Positions 23,901 through 36,600 of a stretch of 64,000 nucleotides of DNA are shown here, one piece after another. A program made the position numbers and the translations under genes. The DNA is from Mesodorylaimus sp. YZB2_4 (taxonomy: Eukaryota > Nematoda > Enoplea > Dorylaimida > Dorylaimidae). The stretch is taken from the NCBI GenBank assembly GCA_030248295.1, contig JASANH010000554.1, positions 372,001 through 436,000 of the forward strand. Direction: 5' to 3'. Numbering within the stretch: the first letter of the stretch is position 1; every line of letters begins with the position of its first letter. The notes beneath the pieces are model-generated. The model saw only the letters and a program-made list of their open reading frames with translations, had not been told where the DNA came from and did not search any database.

Positions 23901-26504
23901 TTCGAAGAATACCAAATTTCTGTAATTAAGTTTTTTCAGATTCGATTGATATTTGTATTTTTTAGGTTTATTTCCGAAATGTCCATCCGAAATTCCCAGA
24001 TGGTGGCAAAATGTCGCAACACTTGGAATCATTAAAAATCGGCGATACGATCGATGTACGCGGGCCGAGTGGTCTGTTGGTTTATAACGGGCGTGGACAG
24101 TTTGCCATTAAGCCTGACAAGAAATCGGATGCAGTGATCCGATCGATTAAGAAGGTGGGACTGATCGCTGGTGGAACAGGTGAGGCTAATCTCCCGCACC
24201 TGGCAGCCGTGTCCCCACCAAATCTAACTGGTGTGCCTGAATTCAGTTAGGGAATGAGCCAAATGAGGACAGTGAGTGAGATCAGGGTGTGACGGCCGCG
24301 GTGTTGCAAATGTTTGCATTCGTCTCTCCGTATTGATTGAGTGCAAGTGGCTGGACTCGTCTCGGGTTCGATCCCCGGTGACGGAGGTCGGTTTGCGAAC
24401 CATAAACCCTCGCTGACCTTGCGCGCCAGGCCGTGGGTGACTCACCCGGTACCCAAGAGGTGCTCCGAGTGGAGAGACGGAAGTCAAACGAGGAGGCAGT
24501 CTCGGCTGTCGATCAGGGACTGGGTTTAAAGCCCACCCGCCATCGTCCGAGGGTCAGTGTGCAGTCCAGGATGCCCTCGCGTGGAGGTGCTCCTAGTGGA
24601 GACACGCAGAGGGAAGCTGCTGTGTGTGCCGGTCCCCGCACAGCCCTTCTTAGAAGGTTTGACTGCTGGCCGGCTATTGGCGAATTGGGTTGGAAGTCAC
24701 GTGGGGGAACTGAGGTGGAATTGGGCATAACCCACAAAATTACAGAAAAAAGATCAGGGTGTGGTGTGGGTGGATGGGGTAGTATTGTCTGCATTTTTGT
24801 GATGCATCTAACATTTTCCAACTGTCTTTCGTCTGCTTTCAGGAATCACTCCAATGTTGCAACTGATCCATGCTATTTTTAAGGATAAGGAAGACAAAAC
24901 TGAAGTTTCCTTGCTCTTTGCCAATCAGGTGAGTAAGTTCGCATTTGCGTTTTTCACAGTTAAGAATTCGTCTCCTCTTCCCGGATCAAATATATGGACT
25001 CGTGCTACAGTACTTGGGTCCGCGATTCGATCGATATATGCGGAAGGATTCTAAATTTTGCGAAATCCTATCGTGGGGCCCTCGGGTCCTGTTTGTGTCA
25101 AGCTCACTTGGGTCCATCTAGCGGTTCCCAAATGGCCTTTTTAGCCAGTAGTCGCGAGTTGTTTGTTTGGTGCATCGTTCAGAATCAAAGACTTGGGGAC
25201 AGACTGTTGCATTTTTTAACCGAATTTGAAACAAGTTTACGGTCGGTCAAAAAGCATCAGTGAAATTTCATAGACGTGGGAAGCCCTGAGCATGTAGAGT
25301 ACAGCAAAGGATAGGGTTTTATCCTTCTCCCTCCCTGCTTGCAACATAAAGTAACCTTCAAATGCTTAGTAGTTTACGTTTCAAACGAGGTCTATACACT
25401 TACAGCCTGGAGGGTTCTTAGAGCCATTTGAGAACCGCAAGATGGATTTCGATCATTTCTGACCTCAGTATGCTTGACGTGGTACCCGAGGATCGTACGA
25501 TGGATTTCGACAAATTTTGATCGGCTTGGAGATATCGATCACCCGTGTGCTGTAGAATAGGGGGTCCGCAAACTTGGCCTGAGAGGGGTGAACTTTAAAC
25601 GTCATTCTGCGCAGTTCATCATAAAAGCTAGATGATTGTAAATACAGTACCTGGAAAACCCAAGAATGAAAATTAGCATGATCCTTTCTAGTGCCAACTT
25701 AGGTCATTTTATTCTGGCTTTTAAAAACTGTTTTTTTCCAGACTGAAGACGATATTCTTTTGCGTCCTGAATTGGAAGAAGTCCAGGCGCGTGTTGGGAG
25801 TCGTTTCCGTCTTTGGTATACGCTCGATCGCCCACCACAAGGTAAGATGCTGATTTTGGCGTCCGTCTGAAATCATGCACGGTTCAGCCAGGAAAGTCGA
25901 AATCGGGGGGGGGAGGGGAGGGTTAGAAAACATGAAAGGTATAAAACATTAAGCATTTTCGAGAGCAATACTGTCCAGGATTTTGAGTGATAATGCCTTG
26001 TGAAACAGGAATCGAAGCATAGCTTCTTGGGAGTGTGCCGTGAACTGTAAAATGAGAGTAAGAGTCCTAAGGCTACAAATTGAGATTTTTTTATTTCTGT
26101 TTCTTGTTCTGACAAGTATTCTTTTGATCTACGGGGACATAGGTAAGAAGACATATCACAGCGGCAAAACCAGGCCTCAGATCTCTTGTGGGATCAATCT
26201 CACCATCAGGATTATGTCGATGCGTTCTTTGCTGTCATCGCGCAAAAAATCGATAATCGATCATTTTGCATTTTCATACAAGCGTACTGAAATGGCTTTT
26301 CAAATCTTGCAATAACTGTTTTATGTTTTAGACTGGAAATTCAGTGCTGGTTTTGTGAATGCTGATATGATCCGTGACCATTTGCCAGCACCCGGGGACG
26401 ATGTATTGATCTTGATGTGTGGGCCACCGCCGATGATCGACTTCGCTTGCCAACCGAGTTTGGACAAGCTGGGGTATTCGCCCGCTATGCGGTTCGCCTA
26501 TTAG
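20963..26504 (+). CDS. CYB5R: NADH-cytochrome b5 reductase (8 exons)
   Basis: A membrane-anchored FAD enzyme that passes electrons from NADH to cytochrome b5 at ER or mitochondrial membranes. Exons are 20963-20986, 21059-21202, 22930-23002, 23624-23730, 23966-24179, 24843-24928, 25742-25841 and 26332-26504; phases join perfectly to 306 aa, close to human CYB5R3 (301). Visible features are an N-terminal membrane segment at about residues 9-31 followed by KKKK, the FAD motif RPYT (97-100), GGKMS (129-133), the NADH-site GGTGITPM (184-191) and CGPPPM (279-284). The start ATG gives an 8-codon first exon, and the next exon opens straight into the anchor. The protein ends FAY rather than the common C-terminal Phe. 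Intron 5 carries a SINE. Which CYB5R paralogue it is cannot be decided here. Confidence 0.95.
24290..24680 (+). mobile_element. tRNA-derived SINE (family 1) in CYB5R intron 5
   Basis: It has a GGCCGCGGTGTTGC-like head, box B CGGGTTCGATCCCCGG and a tail ending CTGGCCGGCTAT. It has the same orientation as the gene and lies fully inside the intron between the exons ending at 24179 and starting at 24843. Confidence 0.75.
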
Positions 26505-27664
26505 GGGATGCTGCGAGGTCGGGAAGGTGCCTTATGCAAATGGAGATGACATGGAAATGGAGGTGAAGGGGGGCGGGGTGGACAAGATATACTTAATGTG
26601 ATTGGTGATGTGGTCTCCAGTGCGTGCTAGGTCACTTGCACTAGAGTTGTGTTTTCTGACAATGAGCTATTATGGAAGTGGTAGGGATCGTGTGCTAGAA
26701 AAAATTTGGTAAAATTGGATAGTCAGTCATTGGCATGGTGTGGTGGCAATGTTGGGGACAGTATTTTTTGCGTAAGACTGATAAAATGCAGGTCCAACGA
26801 ATCGGCAGATGCACTCTGTAAATCATTCATGGACGGGAGGGTCGATTTGCGCTTCCACTATCAGGGGTTGGGGTAGAAGTATGAGTCGACCCTGACTGCT
26901 CAAGTACGAGAAATTGATCCTATCCCCAATGCACATGCTGGGGGGGGGGGCTTGGCAGATCTGGGGTACCTGGGGTTTCAAAGGTGTCCGACTTAAGGCG
27001 GAAGCAGTATGTTTTTTGGCAATTATTTGTGGGTATGGCCCTGCGCCATCCCAGTTCCCCTGCAGTCAGCGAGGGTTTATGGGTCGCAAACCGGCCTCCA
27101 TCACCGGGGATCGAACCCGGGACGAGTCCAGCCACTCGCTACCAAGCAATACGGAGAGACGAATGCCGAATCCCTCACCACCTTTGTAGGTGGGATGTAC
27201 TGTGAGTAAGCAGACTCGTCTTATGCGGTTCTGAAAAGCGGCCAGTGTTACCAGTAAATTTTATCAAGTTATAAAGTCACTAAAACTGTTTAAGAATGTG
27301 CTAATTTTGACTGGAGAAACTGAATCTTAATTTTACCTGATGCGCACTGTTAGTGCCGATTACTGTAGCCGCTCGAGTCTGATTCACTTGATTCTTTGCT
27401 TTTTCGGCGTTCAGCCAAGGTGAAAATTTTTAACGAAAAGTGATGTTTTATGAATTTTATAAATGAGTTTGTAATAATTCGTTCATGTATGCATTTGATC
27501 GAATGATTTCAACCGTTCCTTTCGCGCCTGTTCAGCAACGTCGGCGATCGACAGCCTCCAACAATGAAAATCGGGGAAAGGAGACGACTTCATCTCCAAA
27601 ATTACAGCAGAATGTGATCGCGAATTTTTGCGTTCCTTTGGCATTATTAGCGCCTTCGACGAAA
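26505..27664. other. intergenic region CYB5R-PLEKHM2
   Basis: It holds a poly-G run (26941-26950) and a partial minus-strand family-1 SINE (27050-27185, box B CGGGTTCGATCCCCGG on the minus strand). It also holds the presumed 5' UTR of PLEKHM2, with an in-frame upstream ATG at 27485. I saw no canonical AATAAA close after the CYB5R stop. Confidence 0.5.
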
Positions 27665-30600
27665 ATGGAAAAATCAGTTTTATTGGAAAAGTTGGGCGCA
27701 GTTGTTCAAGAAGTATTTAAGATTTGAATCATTTGAATGAGGCCCAGATTTGAAAAGATTATCCCAAACTTAGTTCTCCTGCCACAAAACCACATACAAT
27801 ATGTAGGCCTAATTCAGAAAACCATAGGGTCTCCACTTTTCAGCGCCTAATCGAGATAGGACCTAATTCGTATTTTCACTTTTTTCCAGCTGCAGCTAAA
27901 ATCAGCTTGCCGTTCCACTTGTCAAAGCCACGCTCTCACATATGCGAACAGTTTTGTAAAACGATTATGTCGGATTCTGGATTATATTTTATCATTCGGG
28001 TAAACATTTGTTTAATTTTGTAATTTTTCAAAAAAAATTTCACGTTTCGCTAAGTTTTTTCGATTCCTGCTAAGTGGAGGTTTTATATAAAAGAATTTTG
28101 TCATAGTTTAAAAAGGGCATCGGATAGTTATTGGTCAGTGGCGAAAGAATTTTCATCAAAAGGGCAAATTGAATTTTTATTGCAAACTTGGAAACCGAAA
28201 TCGAATCGAGCGCGTGGTAAGCAACTGGTTTGGCACGAAGCCGTTTTGCCGTGCTGTATCAGAATAAATGCATTTTCAGCCTTATCCTGGTTATATCAAT
28301 GTTTAAACGATGGCTTGCTTGAATTTCACTTTCAAAATTTTTCCAGAAATATTAATAGCGTGCAAAAATTTTATGCAAAAAGTGCTTATGTTTGGGAAGT
28401 TGAGGTAAGGTAGTCTTTCGACTTGGGGTTTTTATAAGTTTTTTTGAAAGCTTTGTTTTTTCAGACTTTGGAAACGGTTGCGATATTTTTACGAGGCCTT
28501 GAAAATGTCAATTTTCGCCTTTTCACTGTAAGTACACTGGATTTCAATTTTTCAAATCTTGAAGTGGGAAACTTTTGACCTCTGCTAAATTGATCTGCAA
28601 GACCTGAAATCAATTGCTGCTGCTTGTGTTTTTAAATCATGCATTGAATTTTCTGTAAATATGGATAATGGTGCCGACATAAGAGGCTTTAAATTATAAA
28701 CGGGAATATTAGAAATATATGAAAATTCTGCTTTTCAAGGTTACTATTAGTTTTAAACTAGCAGACTACGCGATTTGCTGTATTGGTGGGATTGGAAATT
28801 TACCAGGGTTAATACAAGGCTGGAAAATTTAGAGTGTCGGAGAAATGTCTGGAAAATCTGGGAAAGTCCAAATTTTGGTGCCAAAGTCGGGATAAACTGT
28901 GAGAAATCGTTCGGAGGGTTAAAATTTTGAATTAACCGTTTTCTGACAATAGCGTTCGTTCGGGATCGGTATCGGGATCAGGACTCGCTCAATCCCGACC
29001 GGGATCGGGATCGGGACAGAATCGGGATTTTTTAAAGAGAGCGCTTTTCATTGGCTATAGATGACCTACAACCCACCCTGAGTAGCCAGCAAATTGAAAG
29101 CCACAAATTCCCTTTCCTTGGATAATTTTTAGTCAGTATTTATCATTGCATTCAAAATCAGGCAAGCGAAGAATCAGTTACAAATTAGCAAACAAAAATC
29201 TTTCTTCCCCTCTATCAATTCAATCATCCGCCAAGGTCTCTATATTTCGCCTTCTGAAACCTTTTGATGGCCATGACCATCTGAGTCAGTGTCAAGCAGA
29301 ATGTCGCCAGATTCTGCAGTAGGTTCACCATCTAATTATGGCAAATGCGGGCTGTTACTATATCCAACTGGGCGCAAATCGTACATCAGAAAAAGCACGA
29401 CTTGTGCATTTTATGGGAGTAGTTTCATCCGATCATGCCATTATCACCCCTACAGCTCGTTCCCCATACACCAGCCCCGTTCCCTGTTGCAATACAAACA
29501 TTCTATCTCCACAATATTCAGTCCCCAATCCCGACCACTTTTTATCGGGATCGGGTTCGGGAGGGGCAATCCCGACCGGGATCCCGAACGAACGCTATCT
29601 GACAATTTAACATTTCAGATAAGAAGGGATTTTAATGAGATCGATCACATTTTGCAAAATCGTTTGATTTAGGAAGGGTAAGCAGTTCAAATAGGTTTAC
29701 TAGTGCTGCGCTAGACTCATAAAAAATCAGGGGGAAAGCCAAGATTTTGTTCTAAGAATCTGGGAAAATTATTTTCCGCGCCTTCTATGAACCCTGGTTG
29801 AAAGTGAGGTAAAATAAATCAGCCTGCCGTATTTGATTGGGAGAATTTTCGAGATTGAGATGTGATCGTGAGTTCAGTTCAGATGTAATTCATGTTTGAC
29901 CGTTTTTCGCGATTCAAAAAGCACAATTTATTGTTCCAGCAGAGGAGAAGACGAGGATCATTTGTTATGATTAGACTACCTTCACACCAAGATAGATAGA
30001 CCTGGTGTGGTATGGATTTTAGTATCTTGCAACTGCCTTTTTGGTGACTGAAGTCTTGGGTTCTTTTGGGTCTTTCGACGACTGCCCCACCATGTTTGGT
30101 TGTGTATCGATCCCCCACCACCCATGTTGAGAAATTGCGGCTTTTTCGCGAGAAATACTCTTGTTTGACTGGCCGACCCTGCGGGGAGGGGGCTTTTGCT
30201 TGTGCTTTTCTTGTCGAATAGTCTGAAGTGAAGGTTTTGTATTGTTTAGGCCAGCATCAACTGGTCCGACCCTAGGGTTGGATCCCGATCAAGTATGCGT
30301 AAGGGGGGGGGGTAAACTCCCCTGTTGGGCTGGCCAGGACACTGAACCCTTCCTCTCAGCCCCCCTCCCACCTCAGGTTCAGCAGGAACAAAAAAAGGAA
30401 GCGAGCAAAAGCGATCAAATTGTATCTGGGCAGGACCAAGACCTGGCCTCCAAGCTCAGGCCAATTGTCCAGCCAGCCTGCAGTACTGTATGTAAACAGT
30501 CATACAACTCACTCACTCGACTCGACCCAAACCTGACCTGGCCTGACCTGGCTCACACGCGATCTGATCAGGCTTAGGCGATCTGATCTGATCTCTACCC

Positions 30601-33600
30601 GCTCCCCCTAACCCTACCGATCGCGCAGTCGGATCGGATTGGGAACTGATCCACCCATCGGATCAGCAGATCAGCCAGTTCTGGTGTCCAAGTGGCGGTT
30701 AGGGTTTCTTTGTGGGGTTGAGAGATTTATATTTGCTTGAATCATCTGTTCAGTGGTCCTCAGGATATCGGTGATAGAATGGTCTATTTACATAGCGCTC
30801 ATATTTGGCTTATCGTTGGCAGCAGGCTGCTGATGTAGTCCAGAGAAATCAGGATAAAGACTTGGCTTAAATGATTCAAGAAAGCAAAAAGATGCAGTTT
30901 TTTAAAATTGGTGCAGCAAATAATTGAATTTTCTTTTTCAGATCGATCAAGCTAATACCATGGACTTTACAAACGGGGATGCGCATTTGATCACTGAATG
31001 CTGTGCAGAGAATGAGCGTATTTTATCCGCGTCTTCGTCGAGATTGAACAATGTGGCGAGTGGAGGGGGGCCAGCGTCATCGGCTAATCATAGTCAGGCG
31101 ATTGTCAAGGTTAGCCCGTCGAGGAAGATAATGCGTCAGCGGGGAATGTCGATCTCGTCAGTGGATGGTGGATGCAATGGATCGTTCGTGGCGGCCTCCT
31201 TCGAAACTGAGGTGGCCGATTTCAGCGAGTGTCCGGACGTGTTGGGTATAACGAGGGAGGTGCAAGACAGGATGCTGTTCGAGACGGATATGTGCCACGA
31301 AGCCATGGACTATAATTATCCGCCGTTGAATTTGGGGGCCATTAGAATGGCGAATGTGTTGACGAGGAAGAAAATGAAGCAAGGGCAGTCATCGCCGCGA
31401 GCATCGACCCTGGCTTGCTCGCCGAACGCTATGGTTGGCACGACGGCGGTGAGGAAGATCATTGATCAGCCGATTGCGGACGCCGATGCGTCTTCGTTGA
31501 TGGACGAATCGTGCGATGTGTCGATGAACAGTGTGCCGACGGGCGCGAGGAGGGGTGTAAGTGAGGTGGCGCAAGGACGATCGTTTTCGAATACGGACTT
31601 GGATCCGGATACCATGTTCTCGGAGATAATCGCCAGGCCGAGAATTGTGAATATGGTGAGCGTGGTGTCGAGTGTGCCCATGTCGTCCACCCCCATCACC
31701 AGTGGAATGATGGCTGGTGACGAGTGGAAGAGGAAGGTGGATGGACTGGGAGATCTGGAGGCCGATGGAGTGACAGGTGAGCGGATGGAACTGGCGGAGA
31801 GGACGGGGTTGAGCGGAAGAGCGGTGAGCACAAATAAAAGGTGTGTGGAGTCGAGGTAGCGTTTGTTCGGGACCCCGGTCTCGGTCGGCATTGCCTCTCC
31901 TAATCCCGATAAAAAATAAACAGGATTGAATGTTGTGGAGGTGTTTCAGAAGGTGAATGGGGATAGGAAGGGAATGTTCCTGAAGGCTAAGCTGGAGAAA
32001 CTATGGCGGATAATTGAACTGATGGAGGAAGGAAGGGATTTGTTTGCTAATCGATGACTGCTTCTCCGCTTTTTTGCTCGCCTGATTTTGAATGCAATGA
32101 TGAATACTGCACTAAAAATTATGCATGGAAATAGAGTTTTTTGGTTCTATGTTTGCTGGCTACTCGGGCGGAGTGTAGATCATCTAGAGCTAATAAAGAG
32201 ACCCAGAAAAAGTACTCTAAAAATCCCAATGCCGAAAAAACGATCCTAAACGAACGCTAGTTAAATGTGGATGGAGAAGAAAAGTTGATTGGAACATGAG
32301 CGAACGAGGGCGAGAGGCTTTATGCGGGATCTATACTTGAGCTGTTACGTGCTTATTTCTGTCCGACAAGTCAGAGATGCAGGAATCTCATGCAGTGGAC
32401 CTGGACTGGCTGTGAGCGTTGCAACATGTATGTTCTGCACACACAGTCTTGTTGGACAGAAATATGCTCGTCCGCTTTACACGAACTGTAAACTAGTTCT
32501 GGACTTGCTTGTCGATGTTTCGACTTTATTTTAAAAAATCTCAGTCACAATTGATCGAATGTTACACTCCATTGAGTTTCACGTCACCTATCTGCTCATT
32601 TACGTACACACACCAATTAAGAGGCGGTCACGAAATTGGTTCTTGCGGAGAGAACGTGTTGAGCTATTGTTTTTGAAGAGCGATAAGCAAATTGTGGTCT
32701 AATAGTGGGGAACGTTTTAAATTCTTGGTGTCTATAGTTTTTGTTGCAGCAGGCTTGAACGAGGCCCCCGAACCAGATTTGGCGAAGGAAGTGCCCGCTA
32801 TCGTTACCACAACAATTCAGACACCGTCCGAGAATGGAGAAGGCAGTATGGTGAAGAATGGTGATGCGAGGACGGAATGGAATGGAGGCACAATCGACAG
32901 TGGTGGAGGGTTCGTGTCAAGTGCTCGATTGGGAGGAGAGCCAAAAGTTGTGACGCCATTCGAAGCTCAAATTCGACGTCGATTGCAAACAGTGTCCGAT
33001 TTAGTGGCCACATATTCGGATAGTATTAGTGAGCACAGCGCTGACAATGGGAGACCAACCAAGGTTGTTCAAGAGGAGGCCAGCGGACGGGTCGAGGAGG
33101 CGAGTGTGGTGAAGACGGTGAACGGGAATAGTGGTGTCCTGGCGGTCGACCATGGGGAGATCATGTAAGTGGGGCGAAGCACAGCCACGATCAGCACATG
33201 TGCAATGTCTGCCGAAACCTCCGCCAGAGTATGCTCATACTGAAGGACGTACAGCCTTGTGTAACGTTGATGTGCAGGTATAGACTAACACGGAGATCCT
33301 AATCTTGGTGTGTAGTGGAGAAGAAGGCAGTGTGGATTAAACAGGATTCGAAGGGGTAGTAGGCTGGATAGGGTGCACTAGGTGTTGGCCAGGTTGTGAA
33401 ATGTACATGTGGAACATAGGCTTAAGTTCTGATCCAAGAAGATGGATCGAGATGGAAGGTAATGATTTGGCGGTGTTGGTTAGGTGATAGCTTTATAGGC
33501 TCATCTGGATGTTTGGTTTTTGTCATCTGTTAATGCATGCGTCAAGCGTTGACTGGTATTTGTATTTTCTTTCAGAGTGGAAAGTGGTGAGATCGTAGAT

Positions 33601-36600
33601 TTGACGGTGCATATATTTACCAATGACGGGGAACAGTTTTTGAAGGTGACTTGGCGTGTTTGGAGGCAACTCGATGAAATCACATTTTCTTTCAGATGTA
33701 TCGAATTTATGTGAATCATCATTTCGGCGATTCCTCGTTGAGGTATCTCTTGCTGACCACCTACGCAGTGTACATATTGAACGTGGTTGGACTGGTGGCG
33801 GATAAGAGCCAAGACGAGTCGTCGAAGGCGCCAGGGTCGAATTCGAAGTACATGACTGACGTGGTAGTGCCTTATTCGGTTATCGATTATGTGTCGGTAA
33901 GTCGGGCAGATGACGAGGAACTGTTGACGGTGCAGTGATTGCCGGTCCGTGGGACTGGGACAAAAACTGGTGAGTGATGCGAGAGCAGAGCTGTATGTTG
34001 GGTGAGAGGGAGGATGGCTAGCATATGTACATTATATGACTGATAAGTAGCTGTAGATATTGTGTGCGCACGTAGTGTTGTGCTCCTGGGTCGGGGGTGG
34101 GTTGTGTTCGCATGCCATTGCGACCCTCTGCTGGCGGGCTTTGGCGAGTGAAAGAATGATCAATGCTCTCCCCTGGCTGGAAGACGTCAACCTCTCGGGT
34201 TAATATTCCAGCCGTAGGTATAGTTTATTCGCAAGGCTTGACTAATGAATAGACCCAGCATCGACCGATCCGACCCTAGGCCTTGATGCCGATCCGGCCA
34301 ATCCGCTTCAGAAAATACAAGACTGGTGGGAATGACATGTTTGGCACTGCGTCTTCACCAGCCTGCCCTGTTTCTTCGCTGTCACTCTCTATCAGACCAC
34401 TCCAGAAACACGGGAGACATGGCCATCGCCTAAAGTGGGATTAAATGTTGATTTGAGAGAAAGAAACGAGACTTCCTCATCATAGTATGCCACACTTTAC
34501 CATTGTCCTGTCCAGCAGAAAAAGGTCAAGTTGCTGATCCAGCAGTCGGATCGGATTGGGAACCGATCCACCCCTGGATCGGAGGATCGGTTCGGCCGGA
34601 TCGGTCGATGCTGGGAATAGACTAAGTGAAATGGGGAGCTTGGCTGACATTGTTAAAAGATTTTGAGAAGGGCCAACATTGGCTCTGTGGAGTTGAGCTG
34701 GCAATTTTTATCATGACTGAACTTTGGCCATTGTCGTATTTGAAAACGAGGCTGCTAGCATTACCTAGTTGTAATTTTTTCCGGTCCTCTAAGCTTGGTA
34801 CGTGCAGTAATGGGATGCAGAGGTTGGTCTGGCAAACCAGGTCTTCCGGCCTGGTCCATGGCTGCAACATAACACATAAACCGTGCTCGCAGGTGCGGCT
34901 TCGTGCAGTGAGCCGATTACCAAATCGGGCTTTTATATGTTTAGAGAAAGTGTTGGGGGTAAGGGGTAAACTCTATTCGAGTGTGAGTGTGGTACGTATG
35001 TGGTGACATTTGGAAAAGGAAATGTTTGACTTAGGAAAGAAAAGACACAAATTTGACGCCATAAATATTGTATATGGGACGTGTGTAATACGAAATTTCG
35101 ATATATCGCCGATTTTAGGTCGGTGCGAACGAACAGTTATTCAGTATTTTCACATTGCAAAAGAAGCAACCGGCTGCTGTTGTTTGCACATGCAGCGAAT
35201 CGTTGACCAAGTAAGGACGTGACTTTGTGGGTCATAGATTTTTAATTGAAATATATGATTTTTTAGTGTGATTTTGTCAAAACTGGAATCAACACTGCAA
35301 CGATTCTCGTCATCGTGGAGTGAAGATAGGTCATCGAATTCAGCGCCTGGTGTCGATCGTGTATCAGCTGGCGTTGTGACCGATGCCACGCCGCAGAAGA
35401 TCGCCTTAAAGAAATGGCTGTGTGGCGAGTTGGGGAAGGTGAGGTGATGTGTGGCATGGATTATTGGGGGTGGGGGGGGGGAGCATTGATGTGCGAATTG
35501 GAGCAAGTCAAGATGTGGAAGTACAAATGATCCGACGGGGAGCAGAATTGGACCTTGTGCATTTGAGATGGAGACTGAAAATATGCATGGTAGTATGCAA
35601 ATGAGATTAACCAGAACTTGTGAGACGGCTTATACAATCGCAGTGGTTGGTCAGAAGAAGCCAGGTCAGAGATAACAAGACCATCATTCAGAGAGGCTAG
35701 TGAACTGTATGGTACGCGATGTGCCCGTACAGTATATGCACAGGACAGTGAACATGCGCATGATCTTATCCGACGACTGCTGTGTCAAATCAATCTAGGC
35801 AAGCTTTTACAAGTTTCTACGAGATTAGCTGAATGTTGTGTGGTTTGAACTGAGTGACTTATTTAATCAGTCTAAAGAAGTTTGCAGACAGTTTTTACAC
35901 TGTCAACAGAAGTTTACAGCCACACCGTCCAAACCACCATTACAGCCATGACAATTTAGAGATATATCATCAAACTGACACTGGTTTGGGGTTTTCATTG
36001 TGTAACCAACATTCCTGTGCTGCCGGTAGATAAATACTTTCTACGACAGGGAGGGAGGTTTGATGTTTCAGTCGTCCTTCAATGTTGCATGGAAAAAAGC
36101 ACTCCTATTGGAAGGCCTAGATTTGTTGTAGGGTCTGTCTGATCATCTCTGTTTGCATCCCCCTAGTGGTGCTTGGTGTGCTGCAATGAGTGTTACTCGT
36201 TAGGATCATAGCGACGCAGTGACCGCTAGATAGTAGTGTTTAGATGGTCGGTCTATGTCACGCCTACTCACACTAAATACCCGAACGATCTGGTTTCGTG
36301 GTTCATTCACGTACAGTAGCAGTAAGCACAAAGCATATGACTAAAGAATAAAGCGATCTGAAAGTTTCTTACGGCAGTGATAAAGGCTAAGATTATGGTG
36401 CGGTGACAGCTGAAGCTTTGGTGATAAGGAACATGGTTAGTGATAAGTGAAAAGGTGTAATGCATTGCATAGTTTTATATCTAGAATTCCGCAATCTATG
36501 AGTGTTTTATATTCTCTGATAAGGCGGGTAAAAATAATGCGCGCTGCATTCGTTAGTGATAAGCAAATGAGTATATTTTGCTACCAGCATTTGACCAGTC

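Noticed and set aside
29289-29672. ORFs and a possible PLEKHM2 exon near 29617 (IRRDFNEIDHILQNRLI, stop)
   Set aside because: Most of it lies inside the MITE at 28950-29597. Exon 5 joins exon 6 at 30942 in phase 0 with better agreement to the family (FRLFT then IDQANTMDF).
27920-30942. Rubicon (RUBCN) as identity of the RUN gene
   Set aside because: The RUN region alone looks alike, but the downstream VHIFTNDGEQFLKMYRI block, the TDATPQKIALKKWL block and the PH domain fit PLEKHM2, and the total length agrees.
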